Part shown: one piece after another, positions 1 through 8,308 of the stretch
Position numbering within the stretch: the stretch's first letter is position 1
Layout: the number at the start of each line of letters is the position of its first letter
Source of the DNA: Hominenteromicrobium sp964531265
GTDB taxonomy: Bacteria > Bacillota > Clostridia > Oscillospirales > Acutalibacteraceae
Assembly (NCBI GenBank): GCA_964531265.1
Contig: CAZHDW010000008.1
Location: 1-64,000 of the forward strand
DNA length: 64,000 nucleotides
Direction: 5' to 3'
Notes under the pieces: generated by a model
Databases searched by the model: none
What the model was told of the DNA's origin: nothing
Seen by the model: the letters and a program-made list of their open reading frames with translations, nothing else
Made by a program: the position numbers and the translations under genes

Positions 1-1
1 T

Positions 2-46
2 GGCTACTCCTACTACGATCTGTTCTACGCAGCATACAACAAGTAA
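2..46 (+). CDS. 3' end of an unidentified protein (partial)
   Basis: Frame 2 is open from the window edge and ends GYSYYDLFYAAYNK-stop at a TAA, followed 35 bases later by a strong terminator. Only 14 residues are visible, rich in Tyr, so the protein cannot be named. The terminator directly downstream supports this being the genuine end of a plus-strand gene. Confidence 0.55.
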   Translation, partial: GYSYYDLFYAAYNK

Positions 47-81
47 TTGTTGATCAGTAGATCGATCTGATTCGATGAATC

Positions 82-118
82 AGGCGCTCCACCTAATAAA
101 AAGGTGGAGCGCCTTTGT
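82..118 (+). terminator. Intrinsic terminator of the upstream gene
   Basis: A 12-bp perfect stem (aggcgctccacc / ggtggagcgcct) with a 9-base A-rich loop is followed by TTTGT. It closes the plus-strand gene that ends at 46. Confidence 0.85.
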
Positions 119-190
119 CATGCACGAAAATAAGTGCAAGGTATATTAGCAAAAGAAGCGAGCTAAAGAACAATAGAAAATAACAGAAGA

Positions 191-222
191 AATGCGGCCT
201 CCCGGAAAAGGAAGCCGCATTT
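191..222 (-). terminator. Terminator downstream of mntP
   Basis: A stem-loop with arms aatgcggcctcc and ggaagccgcatt lies just past the mntP stop codon. On the minus strand it runs into ATTTCTTCTG, a moderate U-tract. The plus strand also has TTTTA after it, so it may act both ways. Confidence 0.6.
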
Positions 223-241
223 TACTATGTAATGTTTAGAT

Positions 242-820
242 TTAGAAAAGTGAACATAGCTTTTCGATCAACTCGAGGTGCTCGAAAAGTATCTTGACAC
301 CCATGAAGATGAGGACGATGCCGCCGACAAGCTCTGCTCGAGACTTGTACTTAGCGCCGAATACATTGCCGACGCGAATGCCGACAGCGGAGAGAATAAA
401 TGTGATAACGCCGATGAAGATGACAGCCGGTACGATGTTAACCTGCAGGAATGCGAAGGTTACACCGACTGCAAGCGCATCTATGCTTGTGGCAATGGCA
501 AGCGGAAGCATCGTTTTGAAGGTAAAGGAATCATTAAGCTCGTCTGCACTTTCACGGGATTCCTTTATCATGTTGATGCCGATTGCGACAAGCAGCACGA
601 AGGCTATCCAGTGATCAAAGCGTTCTATCATTGACTGAAAGCTGATGCCCAGCAGATAACCGATGGTTGGCATAAGCGCCTGAAATCCGCCGAAATACGC
701 TCCAACAATGAGCATGTGCTTTGGCTTTACCCTCTGTACAGACAAGCCCTTACATACGGACACCGCACAGGCATCCATGGATAGGCCGACCGCGAGAATG
801 AACAATTCCGTAAGAGTCAT
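242..820 (-). CDS. mntP: MntP-type manganese efflux pump
   Basis: A 192-residue polytopic membrane protein of the MntP (DUF204/YebN) family, which exports Mn2+ across the cytoplasmic membrane. The N-terminus MTLTELFILAVGLSMDA has the family's acidic residue in the first helix, and a second acidic site lies in the repeat half (IATSIDALAVG); about six hydrophobic segments can be traced. An in-frame ATG 39 bases upstream exists, but homologues start at MTLTEL, which I chose. The gene stands alone behind a yybP-ykoY manganese riboswitch and a terminator, which independently supports the function. Confidence 0.9.
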   Translation of the reverse strand: MTLTELFILAVGLSMDACAVSVCKGLSVQRVKPKHMLIVGAYFGGFQALMPTIGYLLGISFQSMIERFDHWIAFVLLVAIGINMIKESRESADELNDSFTFKTMLPLAIATSIDALAVGVTFAFLQVNIVPAVIFIGVITFILSAVGIRVGNVFGAKYKSRAELVGGIVLIFMGVKILFEHLELIEKLCSLF

Positions 821-862
821 AACAAAACCACTTTCTATTAAATTTTTAATTAAGGGCATATA

Positions 863-985
863 AAAAGACCTATCTGAAAGCGCAAAACGCCTTTCAGATA
901 AGTCTCGTCATTTAATGCAAAGCCGTGGGGCATGCCCCAAGTGTGTCGACTGAGCAGCGCACAGCGCCGACTACTCCCTTAACCA
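863..985 (-). promoter_or_regulatory. yybP-ykoY manganese riboswitch with overlapping terminator
   Basis: Read on the minus strand, the leader begins TAAGGGAGTAGTCGGCG and later carries CGGCTTTGCATT...CGAGACTTA, the conserved parts of the yybP-ykoY (Mn2+) aptamer. The GAGACTTA strand that closes aptamer stem P1 is also the 5' part of a long hairpin (867-906, arms with ctttcagata / tatctgaaag) ending in a U-tract. Aptamer and terminator are therefore mutually exclusive, so Mn2+ binding should permit read-through into mntP. The aptamer class is recognised from memory of the consensus. Confidence 0.85.
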
Positions 986-992
986 TAATAAG

Positions 993-1021
993 ATTTAACC
1001 ATAAACAGGTGGAAAAGTCAA
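993..1021 (-). promoter_or_regulatory. Promoter for the mntP riboswitch transcript
   Basis: On the minus strand, TTGACT (1021-1016) is followed after 17 bases by TTAAAT (998-993). Transcription would begin a few bases before the aptamer's first conserved bases. The -10 is a 4/6 match. Confidence 0.55.
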
Positions 1022-1040
1022 GAGAAATCTCGTTCATCCC

Positions 1041-1096
1041 TTGACTTATTCTGATAAGAGCTGTATACTACAACTGTATTAACATATATAGTACAG
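1041..1096 (+). promoter_or_regulatory. Promoter and candidate operator of the GntR/ABC operon
   Basis: TTGACT (1041-1046), a 17-bp spacer and TATACT (1064-1069) make a near-consensus sigma-A promoter. The inverted repeat CTGTA (1074-1078) / TACAG (1092-1096) flanks an AT-rich centre right at the expected start site and would be a natural autorepression site for the YtrA-type regulator encoded next. The operator part is inference. Confidence 0.7.
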
Positions 1097-1118
1097 ATGA
1101 TACAGGAGGGGAGAAGCC

Positions 1119-1505
1119 ATGCTGTATATAGATTATAGAAGCGGCCTGCCGATTTATGAGCAGGTATATAACGGTGTTCTGCGCCTTGCTTCCATAGGTG
1201 TGCTCAGCCCCGGTGCTCAGCTGCCGAGTGTGCGCTCGGTCGCGGCAGAGGCCGGAGTAAACCCGAATACCGTTCAAAAGGCTTATGCCATGCTTGAGCG
1301 CGACGGGGTGATATTCTCTGTGCCGGGCAAGGGATCATTTTTGTCGGATCAGCAGTCACTCATGGATAACAGAAAGCGCGCCGCAATTGAAAATGTGAAA
1401 AAGTATGCCGCCGAAGCAGCCATGGCCGGTGCAAGCGCGGAGGAGATTATTAATGCGGTAAAAGAATGCTTTGCAAAGGGGGATGATGAGGATGATAGAG
1501 GTTAA
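1119..1505 (+). CDS. GntR-family (YtrA subfamily) transcriptional regulator
   Basis: A 128-residue regulator consisting almost only of a GntR winged helix-turn-helix (about residues 10-75, with PIYEQV, QLPSVRSVAAEAGVNPNTV, AYAMLERDGV, GKGSFL) plus a short helical tail. This is the layout of the YtrA subfamily, whose genes typically head ABC-transporter operons and repress them. The start is fixed by GGAGGGG 8 bases before the ATG. The stop overlaps the start region of the ATPase gene, so the two are translationally coupled. The inducer cannot be read from the sequence. Confidence 0.9.
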   Translation: MLYIDYRSGLPIYEQVYNGVLRLASIGVLSPGAQLPSVRSVAAEAGVNPNTVQKAYAMLERDGVIFSVPGKGSFLSDQQSLMDNRKRAAIENVKKYAAEAAMAGASAEEIINAVKECFAKGDDEDDRG

Positions 1506-2394
1506 TTCGCTTGCAAAAAGCTTTGAGGGCACATTTGCCCTGCAAAATGTTTCGCTGACAGCGGAGGACGGTCGCATCCTCGGCATTGTCGGCTCAAACG
1601 GTGCCGGAAAAAGCACGCTGCTGCGCTGTATATCCGGCGTGTATATGCCGGACAGCGGCTGCGTTTTGGTGGACGGTGAAAGCTCCTATGAGAACGTTTC
1701 TGTTAAGTCCCAACTGGTCTTTGTGCCGGATAATCCTCATTTTGAGCCGGGTGCGACCCTGCAGAGTACGGCGAAGCTGAATGCAAGCTTCTATGAGAGC
1801 TTTTCGTGGGATAAGTTCAACAGCCTGTGCAATATATTTCAAATTGACCGCAAAAAGAAGATATCGACAATGAGTAAGGGAATGCAGCGCCAGGCGGCGT
1901 TGATCGCGGCGCTTTCCTGCGAGCCGAAGCACCTGCTGCTGGATGAGGTCTTCGACGGTCTTGACCCGGTAATGCGTCGCTTGCTGAAAAGAATCATCGC
2001 AGGAGAGGTCGTCGACCGCGGCATGACCGTGCTGATAGCGTCCCACAACCTGCGCGAGCTCGAGGATTTTTGCGATACGGTCGGTCTGCTGCACAGGGGC
2101 GGCGTCATCATGGAGCGCGAGGTGGACGTGCTGCACCTCGGTATGCACAGAGTGCAGGTGGCCTTCACGAATCCCTCGGATGAGAGGGAAGTGCTCGATA
2201 CACTGGATGTTGTTTCGGTTAGCCACACGGGTTCGCTGTGCTCAATGGTGATAAGGGGCGAGAGAGACGCTATCGAGACTGTGCTTGCGAGCCGCCCAAC
2301 GCTGTTCTGCGAGTTCCTGTCACTCTCTCTTGAAGAGGTATTTATCAGTGAAATGGAGGCGGTCGGCTATGACTTCGAAGAAATTATCTGCTAA
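1492..2394 (+). CDS. ABC transporter ATP-binding protein
   Basis: A 300-residue ATPase with Walker A GSNGAGKST (residues 34-42), a degenerate signature (TMSKGMQRQ), Walker B LLLDEVFDGLD and H-loop IASHN. The last ~85 residues form a C-terminal extension typical of ABC-2-type exporters or ytrB-like systems. I chose the ATG at 1492, which has GGGGG about 9 bases upstream; in-frame ATGs at 1483 and 1486 are possible. It is coupled to the GntR gene upstream and overlaps the permease gene by 26 bases, so it should energise that permease. Confidence 0.9.
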   Translation: MIEVNSLAKSFEGTFALQNVSLTAEDGRILGIVGSNGAGKSTLLRCISGVYMPDSGCVLVDGESSYENVSVKSQLVFVPDNPHFEPGATLQSTAKLNASFYESFSWDKFNSLCNIFQIDRKKKISTMSKGMQRQAALIAALSCEPKHLLLDEVFDGLDPVMRRLLKRIIAGEVVDRGMTVLIASHNLRELEDFCDTVGLLHRGGVIMEREVDVLHLGMHRVQVAFTNPSDEREVLDTLDVVSVSHTGSLCSMVIRGERDAIETVLASRPTLFCEFLSLSLEEVFISEMEAVGYDFEEIIC

Positions 2395-4327
2395 AAGAAT
2401 TTTCAGTGTGGTGAAAACGCAGCTGTATCAGACCAGACTGCTTCTGAGCCTTTGTATGCTTGTGCTGCTCATATTGCCCGTCTCTGTGCTGACGGGTGAG
2501 CTTGCCAATAAGCAGCACTCCGATTATTTCTGGGAGAGTTATCTCTATTCGGTGAACGATGTTTTTGAGCTGAGCACATTGGCGCCATTGCTGCTGCTTG
2601 CCCTGGGATTGGCTGTTATGCAGTTTGGGTATCTCCACAAGCGGCAGAAGCTGGATTATTTCCACGCATTGCCCGTGCTGAGGTCTGAGCATTACCTCGG
2701 CAGAGTGTTTTCGGCAGCGTTGTCACTCCTTGTTTCTATAATAATCGTCGGAATTATGTTAACTGCATCGCTCAGCTCGATAGTGGGCTTCAAAAGCGAT
2801 GCTATAGGCTATGTGTGGTTATTGTGCGGTATACTCTTTGTTGTAGGAATGGCGGTTTACCTCTTTGTGGTGCTCATGCTTGTGCTGTCTGCCACCATGT
2901 GGGAGGCTGTATTCTCGTTTTTGGCGATATCAGCAGTCTACCCTGCGGCGGTAATGTTTCTTTCAACAATCGTGGATTGTTCGATACCGCTGAGTGATTT
3001 CGATCCTTCCTATTTCGCGACAACATTGCTTTCGCCGGTGCTGTTCAGCGTTGGGGTTGCTGTGCGCCTCGGGCCGAATATGAATGCGATGTCGGTGCTC
3101 ATAAGGCTTCTTGTGGTTTTCGCGCAGATTGCCGTTTGCGCCATGATGTCTATGTACGTCTTCTGCAAAAGAAAGAGCGAGCTTGCGGAGATCGGTTACT
3201 CGGGTAAATTCAGAATGGCTGTCAGGTTTTCTGCGGCGCTGCTTGCCGCCTTTATGGGCAGCATCGGTGCGCTCTGGCTGACCGACAAATACGTCGGTTA
3301 TCTTTTCGGCAGTATCGCCGGAGTACTGCTTGCATGGTGCGTTATGGAGTTGCTGTATAACAGGAGCCTAAAGAGAGTGCTGCACTGCGCGGTACCGAAT
3401 CTGGTCGGCTTGACGGTATTTGCGGTGATGAATCTGCTTGTGGCCTTCGGTTTTATCGGGGTCATGGATGTGCCGAAAATCGGCGATGTAAATGCGGTCT
3501 CAGTGAACAATATCTGTACTAAGAACGAGGGCGGAGCTATCACTGAATATTATAATTTCAGTAACGGCAAATATGTTTACGGTGAAGATGATGGCTGCTA
3601 TGTTGAAATGGCAAGCTTTGACGAGAGGCTGGTAAGCACCGGATTGAAGCTTGCAGAGCTGATGAATCAGAATCAGGTCGAACTGTATTTTCCGTATCAT
3701 CCCACGAGCTGGAAGGCCTCGGGAATAGATACATATGAGGCTCAGAACGAGAGTTGTACGACTAATCTGGTGCTCTATATGCGCGACGGATCGGTCAAGC
3801 AATTCGTCTACCATGACATGCTTTCTGTCGGACGCATGGAGGAGATATTTGAAACCGCTAGGTCAATAGCCTTGTCGGAGGATTATATCCTCAGTGACCC
3901 GACCTTCGTACTGGTTGAGAAGCTCGAAAATATCGTGTTGATGTCAAATGGACGAGTTGCTGATAGATATAATGTTGCAGACAGCGAAAAGGCGGAAGTC
4001 ATCGAACGTCTGAGAGAGGCGTATTACCTTGACCGTTATGAAGCGACCCGGTCGAGTAAAACGGGAATTTCAAGTGAATATATTGATGAGTATATTTTGA
4101 CACTCGATATTTCCGAGCCGATAACACTGCGCGGCGGAATAATTGACAGCAAATACCCTGCCGAGGGCTTTGAATGCTGGCTTTCGGAGGAGTTTGTTTC
4201 GGGTGTACCTATCGACGAAGAAGCGCAGTCCGTCTCAGAGGCTGATTCGCTATATTTCTACAGTGACGATTATCCTGTTACCTGCATGGTGCTTAAAGAG
4301 CTTTGCGGTGAGAGCCCGACAGAATAA
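2369..4327 (+). CDS. ABC-2-like transporter permease with large extracytoplasmic domain
   Basis: A 652-residue protein with several hydrophobic segments in its first ~350 residues (for example LLLSLCMLVLLILPVSVLTG near residue 20) and a final segment around residues 345-365. A soluble C-terminal region of nearly 300 residues follows, rich in acidic and aromatic residues, and should lie outside the cell. The start at MTSKKLSAKR lies inside the ATPase gene. It is the membrane partner of that ATPase. Substrate unknown; YtrA-controlled systems are often linked to cell-envelope antibiotics, but nothing here proves that. Confidence 0.75.
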   Translation: MTSKKLSAKRIFSVVKTQLYQTRLLLSLCMLVLLILPVSVLTGELANKQHSDYFWESYLYSVNDVFELSTLAPLLLLALGLAVMQFGYLHKRQKLDYFHALPVLRSEHYLGRVFSAALSLLVSIIIVGIMLTASLSSIVGFKSDAIGYVWLLCGILFVVGMAVYLFVVLMLVLSATMWEAVFSFLAISAVYPAAVMFLSTIVDCSIPLSDFDPSYFATTLLSPVLFSVGVAVRLGPNMNAMSVLIRLLVVFAQIAVCAMMSMYVFCKRKSELAEIGYSGKFRMAVRFSAALLAAFMGSIGALWLTDKYVGYLFGSIAGVLLAWCVMELLYNRSLKRVLHCAVPNLVGLTVFAVMNLLVAFGFIGVMDVPKIGDVNAVSVNNICTKNEGGAITEYYNFSNGKYVYGEDDGCYVEMASFDERLVSTGLKLAELMNQNQVELYFPYHPTSWKASGIDTYEAQNESCTTNLVLYMRDGSVKQFVYHDMLSVGRMEEIFETARSIALSEDYILSDPTFVLVEKLENIVLMSNGRVADRYNVADSEKAEVIERLREAYYLDRYEATRSSKTGISSEYIDEYILTLDISEPITLRGGIIDSKYPAEGFECWLSEEFVSGVPIDEEAQSVSEADSLYFYSDDYPVTCMVLKELCGESPTE

Positions 4328-4351
4328 AATCTGCATATTGAACGAAAAGTT

Positions 4352-4390
4352 AGGACGTTTTTTGAACAAAATTACGTCCTTTCTTTTTTT
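4352..4390 (+). terminator. Terminator of the GntR/ABC operon
   Basis: Arms aggacgt (4352-4358) and acgtcct (4374-4380) are followed by TTCTTTTTTT. Confidence 0.8.
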
Positions 4391-4470
4391 ACTATAATTT
4401 GTTATACTTATTTAAAGATAAATCAGGAAAACATTCGGTAATTTTTACAAAATCGGAAAGGATGTAAATT

Positions 4471-7095
4471 ATGCGAATAGAAAGAATGAAGACAAACAGA
4501 ATAGTCAATCCGCTGGGCTTTGATCTGAAAACCCCAACAGTGTCCTGGACTGTTTGCGATACGGATGCAAAGAAGCAGGCATGGGCACGTGTCGAGGTTT
4601 CAAAATGTCCGGAGTTCTGCGAGCTCGTTTTTGACACGGGCGAGAGCAATAAGCTTTCCTCTCTCGGCGTACCGGTGGAGATCACGCTTGAGCCGCGCAC
4701 TCGCTATTATTGGCGCGTTACCGTTTGTGCAGATAACGGCGAAACGGCAGTGAGCGAGTCCGCATGGTTCGAGACCTCAAAAATAGATGAGCCCTTCGGT
4801 GGCGAGCGTATAGCACCGGAGCTTCCGCTTGAGACAGCGCCATACATGAGAAAGACCTTTGAGATCGACGGCGAGGTAAAAAAGGCAAGAGCCTACTTTA
4901 CCGGTCTCGGCATATATGAGCTGTACATAAACGGCAGCAAGGCGAACGATGAGTACCTTGCTCCTAACTGCAATGCCTACAGCGATTGGATCCAGTATCA
5001 GACATATGATGTGACAGAGCTTGTAAAGAGCGGCAAGAACGCTATCGGCGCTATTATAGGCAACGGCTGGGCAAAGGGAAGATTCGGCTTTGACGGCGGT
5101 GTTGCAAGCTATGAAACAGGCGAGATAGGTGCTCCCGCAAATAACTTCACAGAGGAATACATGTTCTTCGGTGAATTGCGCGTTGAGACGGATAAGGGCG
5201 AGACAGTCATTGTTACAGATACAAGCTGGCAGTGCGCTCCGAACCCGTTGACCTTCGGCAACATATATGACGGTGAGCGTTATGACGCGACCCTCGAGAT
5301 CAGTGATTGGTCCTGTGCCGATTGTGCATATACCGACTGGAAGCCGGTAAAGCCCTATACTCAGCAGCTTGGAGAGGCCAGTGCAAGACTGTCGCTGCCG
5401 ACGGTTGTAAAGCATGTTCTTGAGCCGAAGATAATCACAACACCGAAGAATGAGCTTGTCATTGATGTCGGACAGGTCATGACGGGTTGGCTCACCTTTG
5501 AGGCCGAGCTTCCGGCAGGCACAGAGCTGCGCTTGCAGTTTGGCGAGCTGCTTCAGGATGATTGCTTCTATCGCGACAACATGCGCTCCGCTCTTTGCGA
5601 ATACAGATTTATTTCTGACGGTAAGAAGCATTTTGTGCGTCCTATTTCGACCTTCTATGGCTATCGCTATGCTAAGTTCTCCGGAATCGAGAGCTTTGAC
5701 GGCGTTACAAATATGAAGGCATGGGTGCTGTATTCCGACCTTGAGAAGATTGGCGAGATAGAGACAGCAAACGAGAAGGTCAACCGCCTGTATCAGAACA
5801 GTGTGTGGGGACAGCGCGGCAACTTCCTCGATGTTCCGACCGATTGCCCGCAGCGTGACGAGCGCATGGGCTGGACGGGCGATGCACAGGCATTTTGCCC
5901 GACAGCAAACTACAATATGGATTGCCAGGCATTCTATACAAAGTACAGCCACGATCTTCTCATCGACCAGAAGCTTCTCGGCGGTAAGGTAGCCGACGTT
6001 TCTCCGATGATGCTCAACAGAGACGGCAAGTACGGTGAGGCACTCCACGGCGGACACTGTGGTTGGGCCGATGCTGCAACAATAGTTCCGTGGGAAACAT
6101 ATATTGCAAACGGTGACAAGGCAATGCTCGAAAACAGCTACGAGAGCATGAAGCTATGGGCTGACTGGATATACAATTACGATGAGGCACATGGCTCTAC
6201 ACGTTTGTGGCTCGGAATAGAGTTCCACTTTGCAGACTGGCTTGCTCTGGACGGCCCGCAGTCCGGCTTTGATCCGCAGTCCGTTCTCGGCGGAACCAAT
6301 GTTACATTCCTCTGCTCCGCTTATTATTATAAGTCCACACTGTTCACCGCAAAGGCTGCACGTGTTCTCGGTAAGTATGCGGATTATGAGCTGTATACAA
6401 AGCGCGCCAACGAGATACTTGATGCTATCCGTCATGAGTTCTATACACCCGGCGGCCGCTGTGCTGCTTCCACGCAGACCGGTAATGCCGTATCTCTCAG
6501 CTTTGGTCTGGCTCCGGAATCCGCACGTAAGCACATTGCGGCTGATCTGCACGAGCTGGTTGAGAGAGCTAACATGCACCTCAAAACAGGCTTCCTCGGC
6601 ACACCGGTGCTCTGCCGTGCACTTTCCGATAACGGCCTGAATGAGGATGCCTACACACTCTTCCTCCAGGAGGATTACCCGAGCTGGCTGTATGAGGTAA
6701 ATATGGGTGCTACAACCGTTTGGGAGCGTTGGAACTCCGTGAATCCCGACGGAAAGATCAGCGGCATAAGCATGAACTCCATGAACCATTATGCATACGG
6801 CGCTGTCTTCGAGTGGGTTTATAAGAATGTTTGCGGTCTGAATCCTGTTGAGGATTGCCCGGGTTACAAGCGTGCGGTTCTGAAGCCTCAGCCCGATAAG
6901 CGTCTCGGCGCTGCAAAGGCAATGGTCAACACTGCTGCCGGTTACTATGAATCCGGCTGGAAGTACGAGGGTGACGATGTTGTTTACACATTTGTTGTCC
7001 CGTTTGATTCCGAGGCAGAGGTCATTCTCACAGATAAGAACGGCGAAACTGTCAGAAAGACACTTGAAGCCGGCACACATACAATAACACTGTAA
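4471..7095 (+). CDS. Alpha-L-rhamnosidase, GH78
   Basis: An 874-residue GH78 enzyme that releases terminal alpha-L-rhamnose from glycosides. The order is typical: N-terminal Ig-like/beta-sandwich domains (about 1-330), the (alpha/alpha)6 barrel with DCPQRDERMGWTGDAQ near residue 450, which holds the conserved acidic catalytic cluster, and a C-terminal beta-sandwich with PxPDKRLG. There is no signal peptide, so it acts in the cytoplasm on imported oligosaccharides or glycosides. It stands alone with its own terminator; nagA follows 62 bases later but is separated by that hairpin. Confidence 0.92.
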   Translation: MRIERMKTNRIVNPLGFDLKTPTVSWTVCDTDAKKQAWARVEVSKCPEFCELVFDTGESNKLSSLGVPVEITLEPRTRYYWRVTVCADNGETAVSESAWFETSKIDEPFGGERIAPELPLETAPYMRKTFEIDGEVKKARAYFTGLGIYELYINGSKANDEYLAPNCNAYSDWIQYQTYDVTELVKSGKNAIGAIIGNGWAKGRFGFDGGVASYETGEIGAPANNFTEEYMFFGELRVETDKGETVIVTDTSWQCAPNPLTFGNIYDGERYDATLEISDWSCADCAYTDWKPVKPYTQQLGEASARLSLPTVVKHVLEPKIITTPKNELVIDVGQVMTGWLTFEAELPAGTELRLQFGELLQDDCFYRDNMRSALCEYRFISDGKKHFVRPISTFYGYRYAKFSGIESFDGVTNMKAWVLYSDLEKIGEIETANEKVNRLYQNSVWGQRGNFLDVPTDCPQRDERMGWTGDAQAFCPTANYNMDCQAFYTKYSHDLLIDQKLLGGKVADVSPMMLNRDGKYGEALHGGHCGWADAATIVPWETYIANGDKAMLENSYESMKLWADWIYNYDEAHGSTRLWLGIEFHFADWLALDGPQSGFDPQSVLGGTNVTFLCSAYYYKSTLFTAKAARVLGKYADYELYTKRANEILDAIRHEFYTPGGRCAASTQTGNAVSLSFGLAPESARKHIAADLHELVERANMHLKTGFLGTPVLCRALSDNGLNEDAYTLFLQEDYPSWLYEVNMGATTVWERWNSVNPDGKISGISMNSMNHYAYGAVFEWVYKNVCGLNPVEDCPGYKRAVLKPQPDKRLGAAKAMVNTAAGYYESGWKYEGDDVVYTFVVPFDSEAEVILTDKNGETVRKTLEAGTHTITL

Positions 7096-7111
7096 TTGAT
7101 TTAGTTTGAAG

Positions 7112-7140
7112 AGGGGTTCTCCGCCGGAGATCCCCTTTTT
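7112..7140 (+). terminator. Terminator after the rhamnosidase gene
   Basis: Arms ggggttctcc / ggagatcccc (one mismatch) with a 3-base loop, followed by TTTTT. Confidence 0.75.
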
Positions 7141-7157
7141 CAAAATGGGGTGGAATC

Positions 7158-8255
7158 ATGAAAATAGTCAATGCTAAGGTTTTCGGAGCGGATATGAGGT
7201 TTTCAGAGCGCGAGCTGTGCTTTGAAAACGGAGTTATCACAGAGAAGTCATCGAACGGCTGCTTTGATGCTGGGGGCTGCTATGTTTTGCCCGGCTTTAT
7301 AGATACGCATATACATGGTGCAAACGGTGCGCAGTTTTGCGGAATTGATGCACCGCTCAAGCCGATGCTCGATTGGCTGTCCAATGAGGGCGTCACCGGA
7401 ATTCTGGCCACACTAGATACGGAATATCCGGAAGAGCTGATGCAGTCGATAAGGGATATCAATGAGCTTGACGATGACAGGATAATCGGTATCCACGCCG
7501 AGGGGCCGTTCATCAATCCGGTGCGCAAGGGTGGCATGAAGGTCGAACGCATTCAAAGTCCGTCCGCTGAGCTGCTTAGAAGTATGCAGGAATGCAGCGG
7601 CGGCAGGATAAAGCTGATAACCATGGCACCCGAGCTTCCGGATATTGAAGAGGTGCTTAAGGTGTGTAAGGAGCTCGGCATTAAGGCATCCATGGGTCAT
7701 ACCGATGCAAGCTATGAGGAGGCGGCAAGGGGCACCGAGCTTGGATTTGAGCGTGCAACTCATATGTTCAATGCAATGAGGCCGTTCAGTCACAGGGATC
7801 CCAGCATTGCCGGCTTTGCCCTTACCGATGACAGGATAAATTGTGAGCTCATCTGCGATATGCATCACGTGCTGGCGCCGGCTGTAAAGCTTGTGGTAAG
7901 AAGCAAGGGTGCGGAGAATGTCACCATGATAAGCGATAACGGCTTCTTTGCAGGTATGCCGGACGGCGAATACAGCGAGGGCGATATCCGTCTGTTTGTA
8001 AAGGATGAGCTTTGCAGACTGGAGGACGGCACTATATGCGGCAGCACGGTGAGCCTTGCAGGTGGTGCAAGAAATATGCGCGCACTCGGTTTTTCACCGG
8101 AGGAAATAGCTGTGATGGCATGTGTCAATCCGGCTAAGGCCGCAGGCTGCACGGACAGAGGCGAGCTGTCGGTCGGAAAGCGTGCGGATATAGTTGTGCT
8201 TGATGAGGCTTTTAATGTGAAAGCGGTCTTTGTTAAGGGTCAGCAGATAAGATAA
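7158..8255 (+). CDS. nagA: N-acetylglucosamine-6-phosphate deacetylase
   Basis: A 365-residue amidohydrolase that converts GlcNAc-6-P to GlcN-6-P plus acetate. Metal and substrate motifs are visible in order: DTHIHG near residue 50, GIHAEGPFINPVRKGG, MGHTDASYEEA, ATHMFNAM, and MISDNGFF, where the catalytic Asp sits. The C-terminal VNPAKAAG and KRADIVVLD blocks of the family are also present. The ATG has GGGGTGG 6 bases upstream. No nagB or transporter is adjacent, so it probably serves general amino-sugar or peptidoglycan turnover. Confidence 0.93.
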   Translation: MKIVNAKVFGADMRFSERELCFENGVITEKSSNGCFDAGGCYVLPGFIDTHIHGANGAQFCGIDAPLKPMLDWLSNEGVTGILATLDTEYPEELMQSIRDINELDDDRIIGIHAEGPFINPVRKGGMKVERIQSPSAELLRSMQECSGGRIKLITMAPELPDIEEVLKVCKELGIKASMGHTDASYEEAARGTELGFERATHMFNAMRPFSHRDPSIAGFALTDDRINCELICDMHHVLAPAVKLVVRSKGAENVTMISDNGFFAGMPDGEYSEGDIRLFVKDELCRLEDGTICGSTVSLAGGARNMRALGFSPEEIAVMACVNPAKAAGCTDRGELSVGKRADIVVLDEAFNVKAVFVKGQQIR

Positions 8256-8256
8256 A

Positions 8257-8300
8257 AAAACGGATGGAAGCAATCGTAAAACGCTTCCATCCGTTTTATG
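8257..8300. terminator. Bidirectional terminator between nagA and the GH99-like gene
   Basis: The perfect 15-bp stem aaaacggatggaagc / gcttccatccgtttt has an A-tract on one side and T-tract on the other, and lies between convergent genes. Confidence 0.9.
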
Positions 8301-8308
8301 TTAACCTG

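Noticed and set aside
278..634. Plus-strand ORFs opposite mntP
   Set aside because: Antisense to a clear membrane-protein gene; composition follows the complementary codons and no RBS is present.
4777..6057. 426-residue minus-strand ORF inside the rhamnosidase gene
   Set aside because: Shadow frame of a recognised GH78 gene; Cys-, Leu- and Val-rich with no domain and no start signals.
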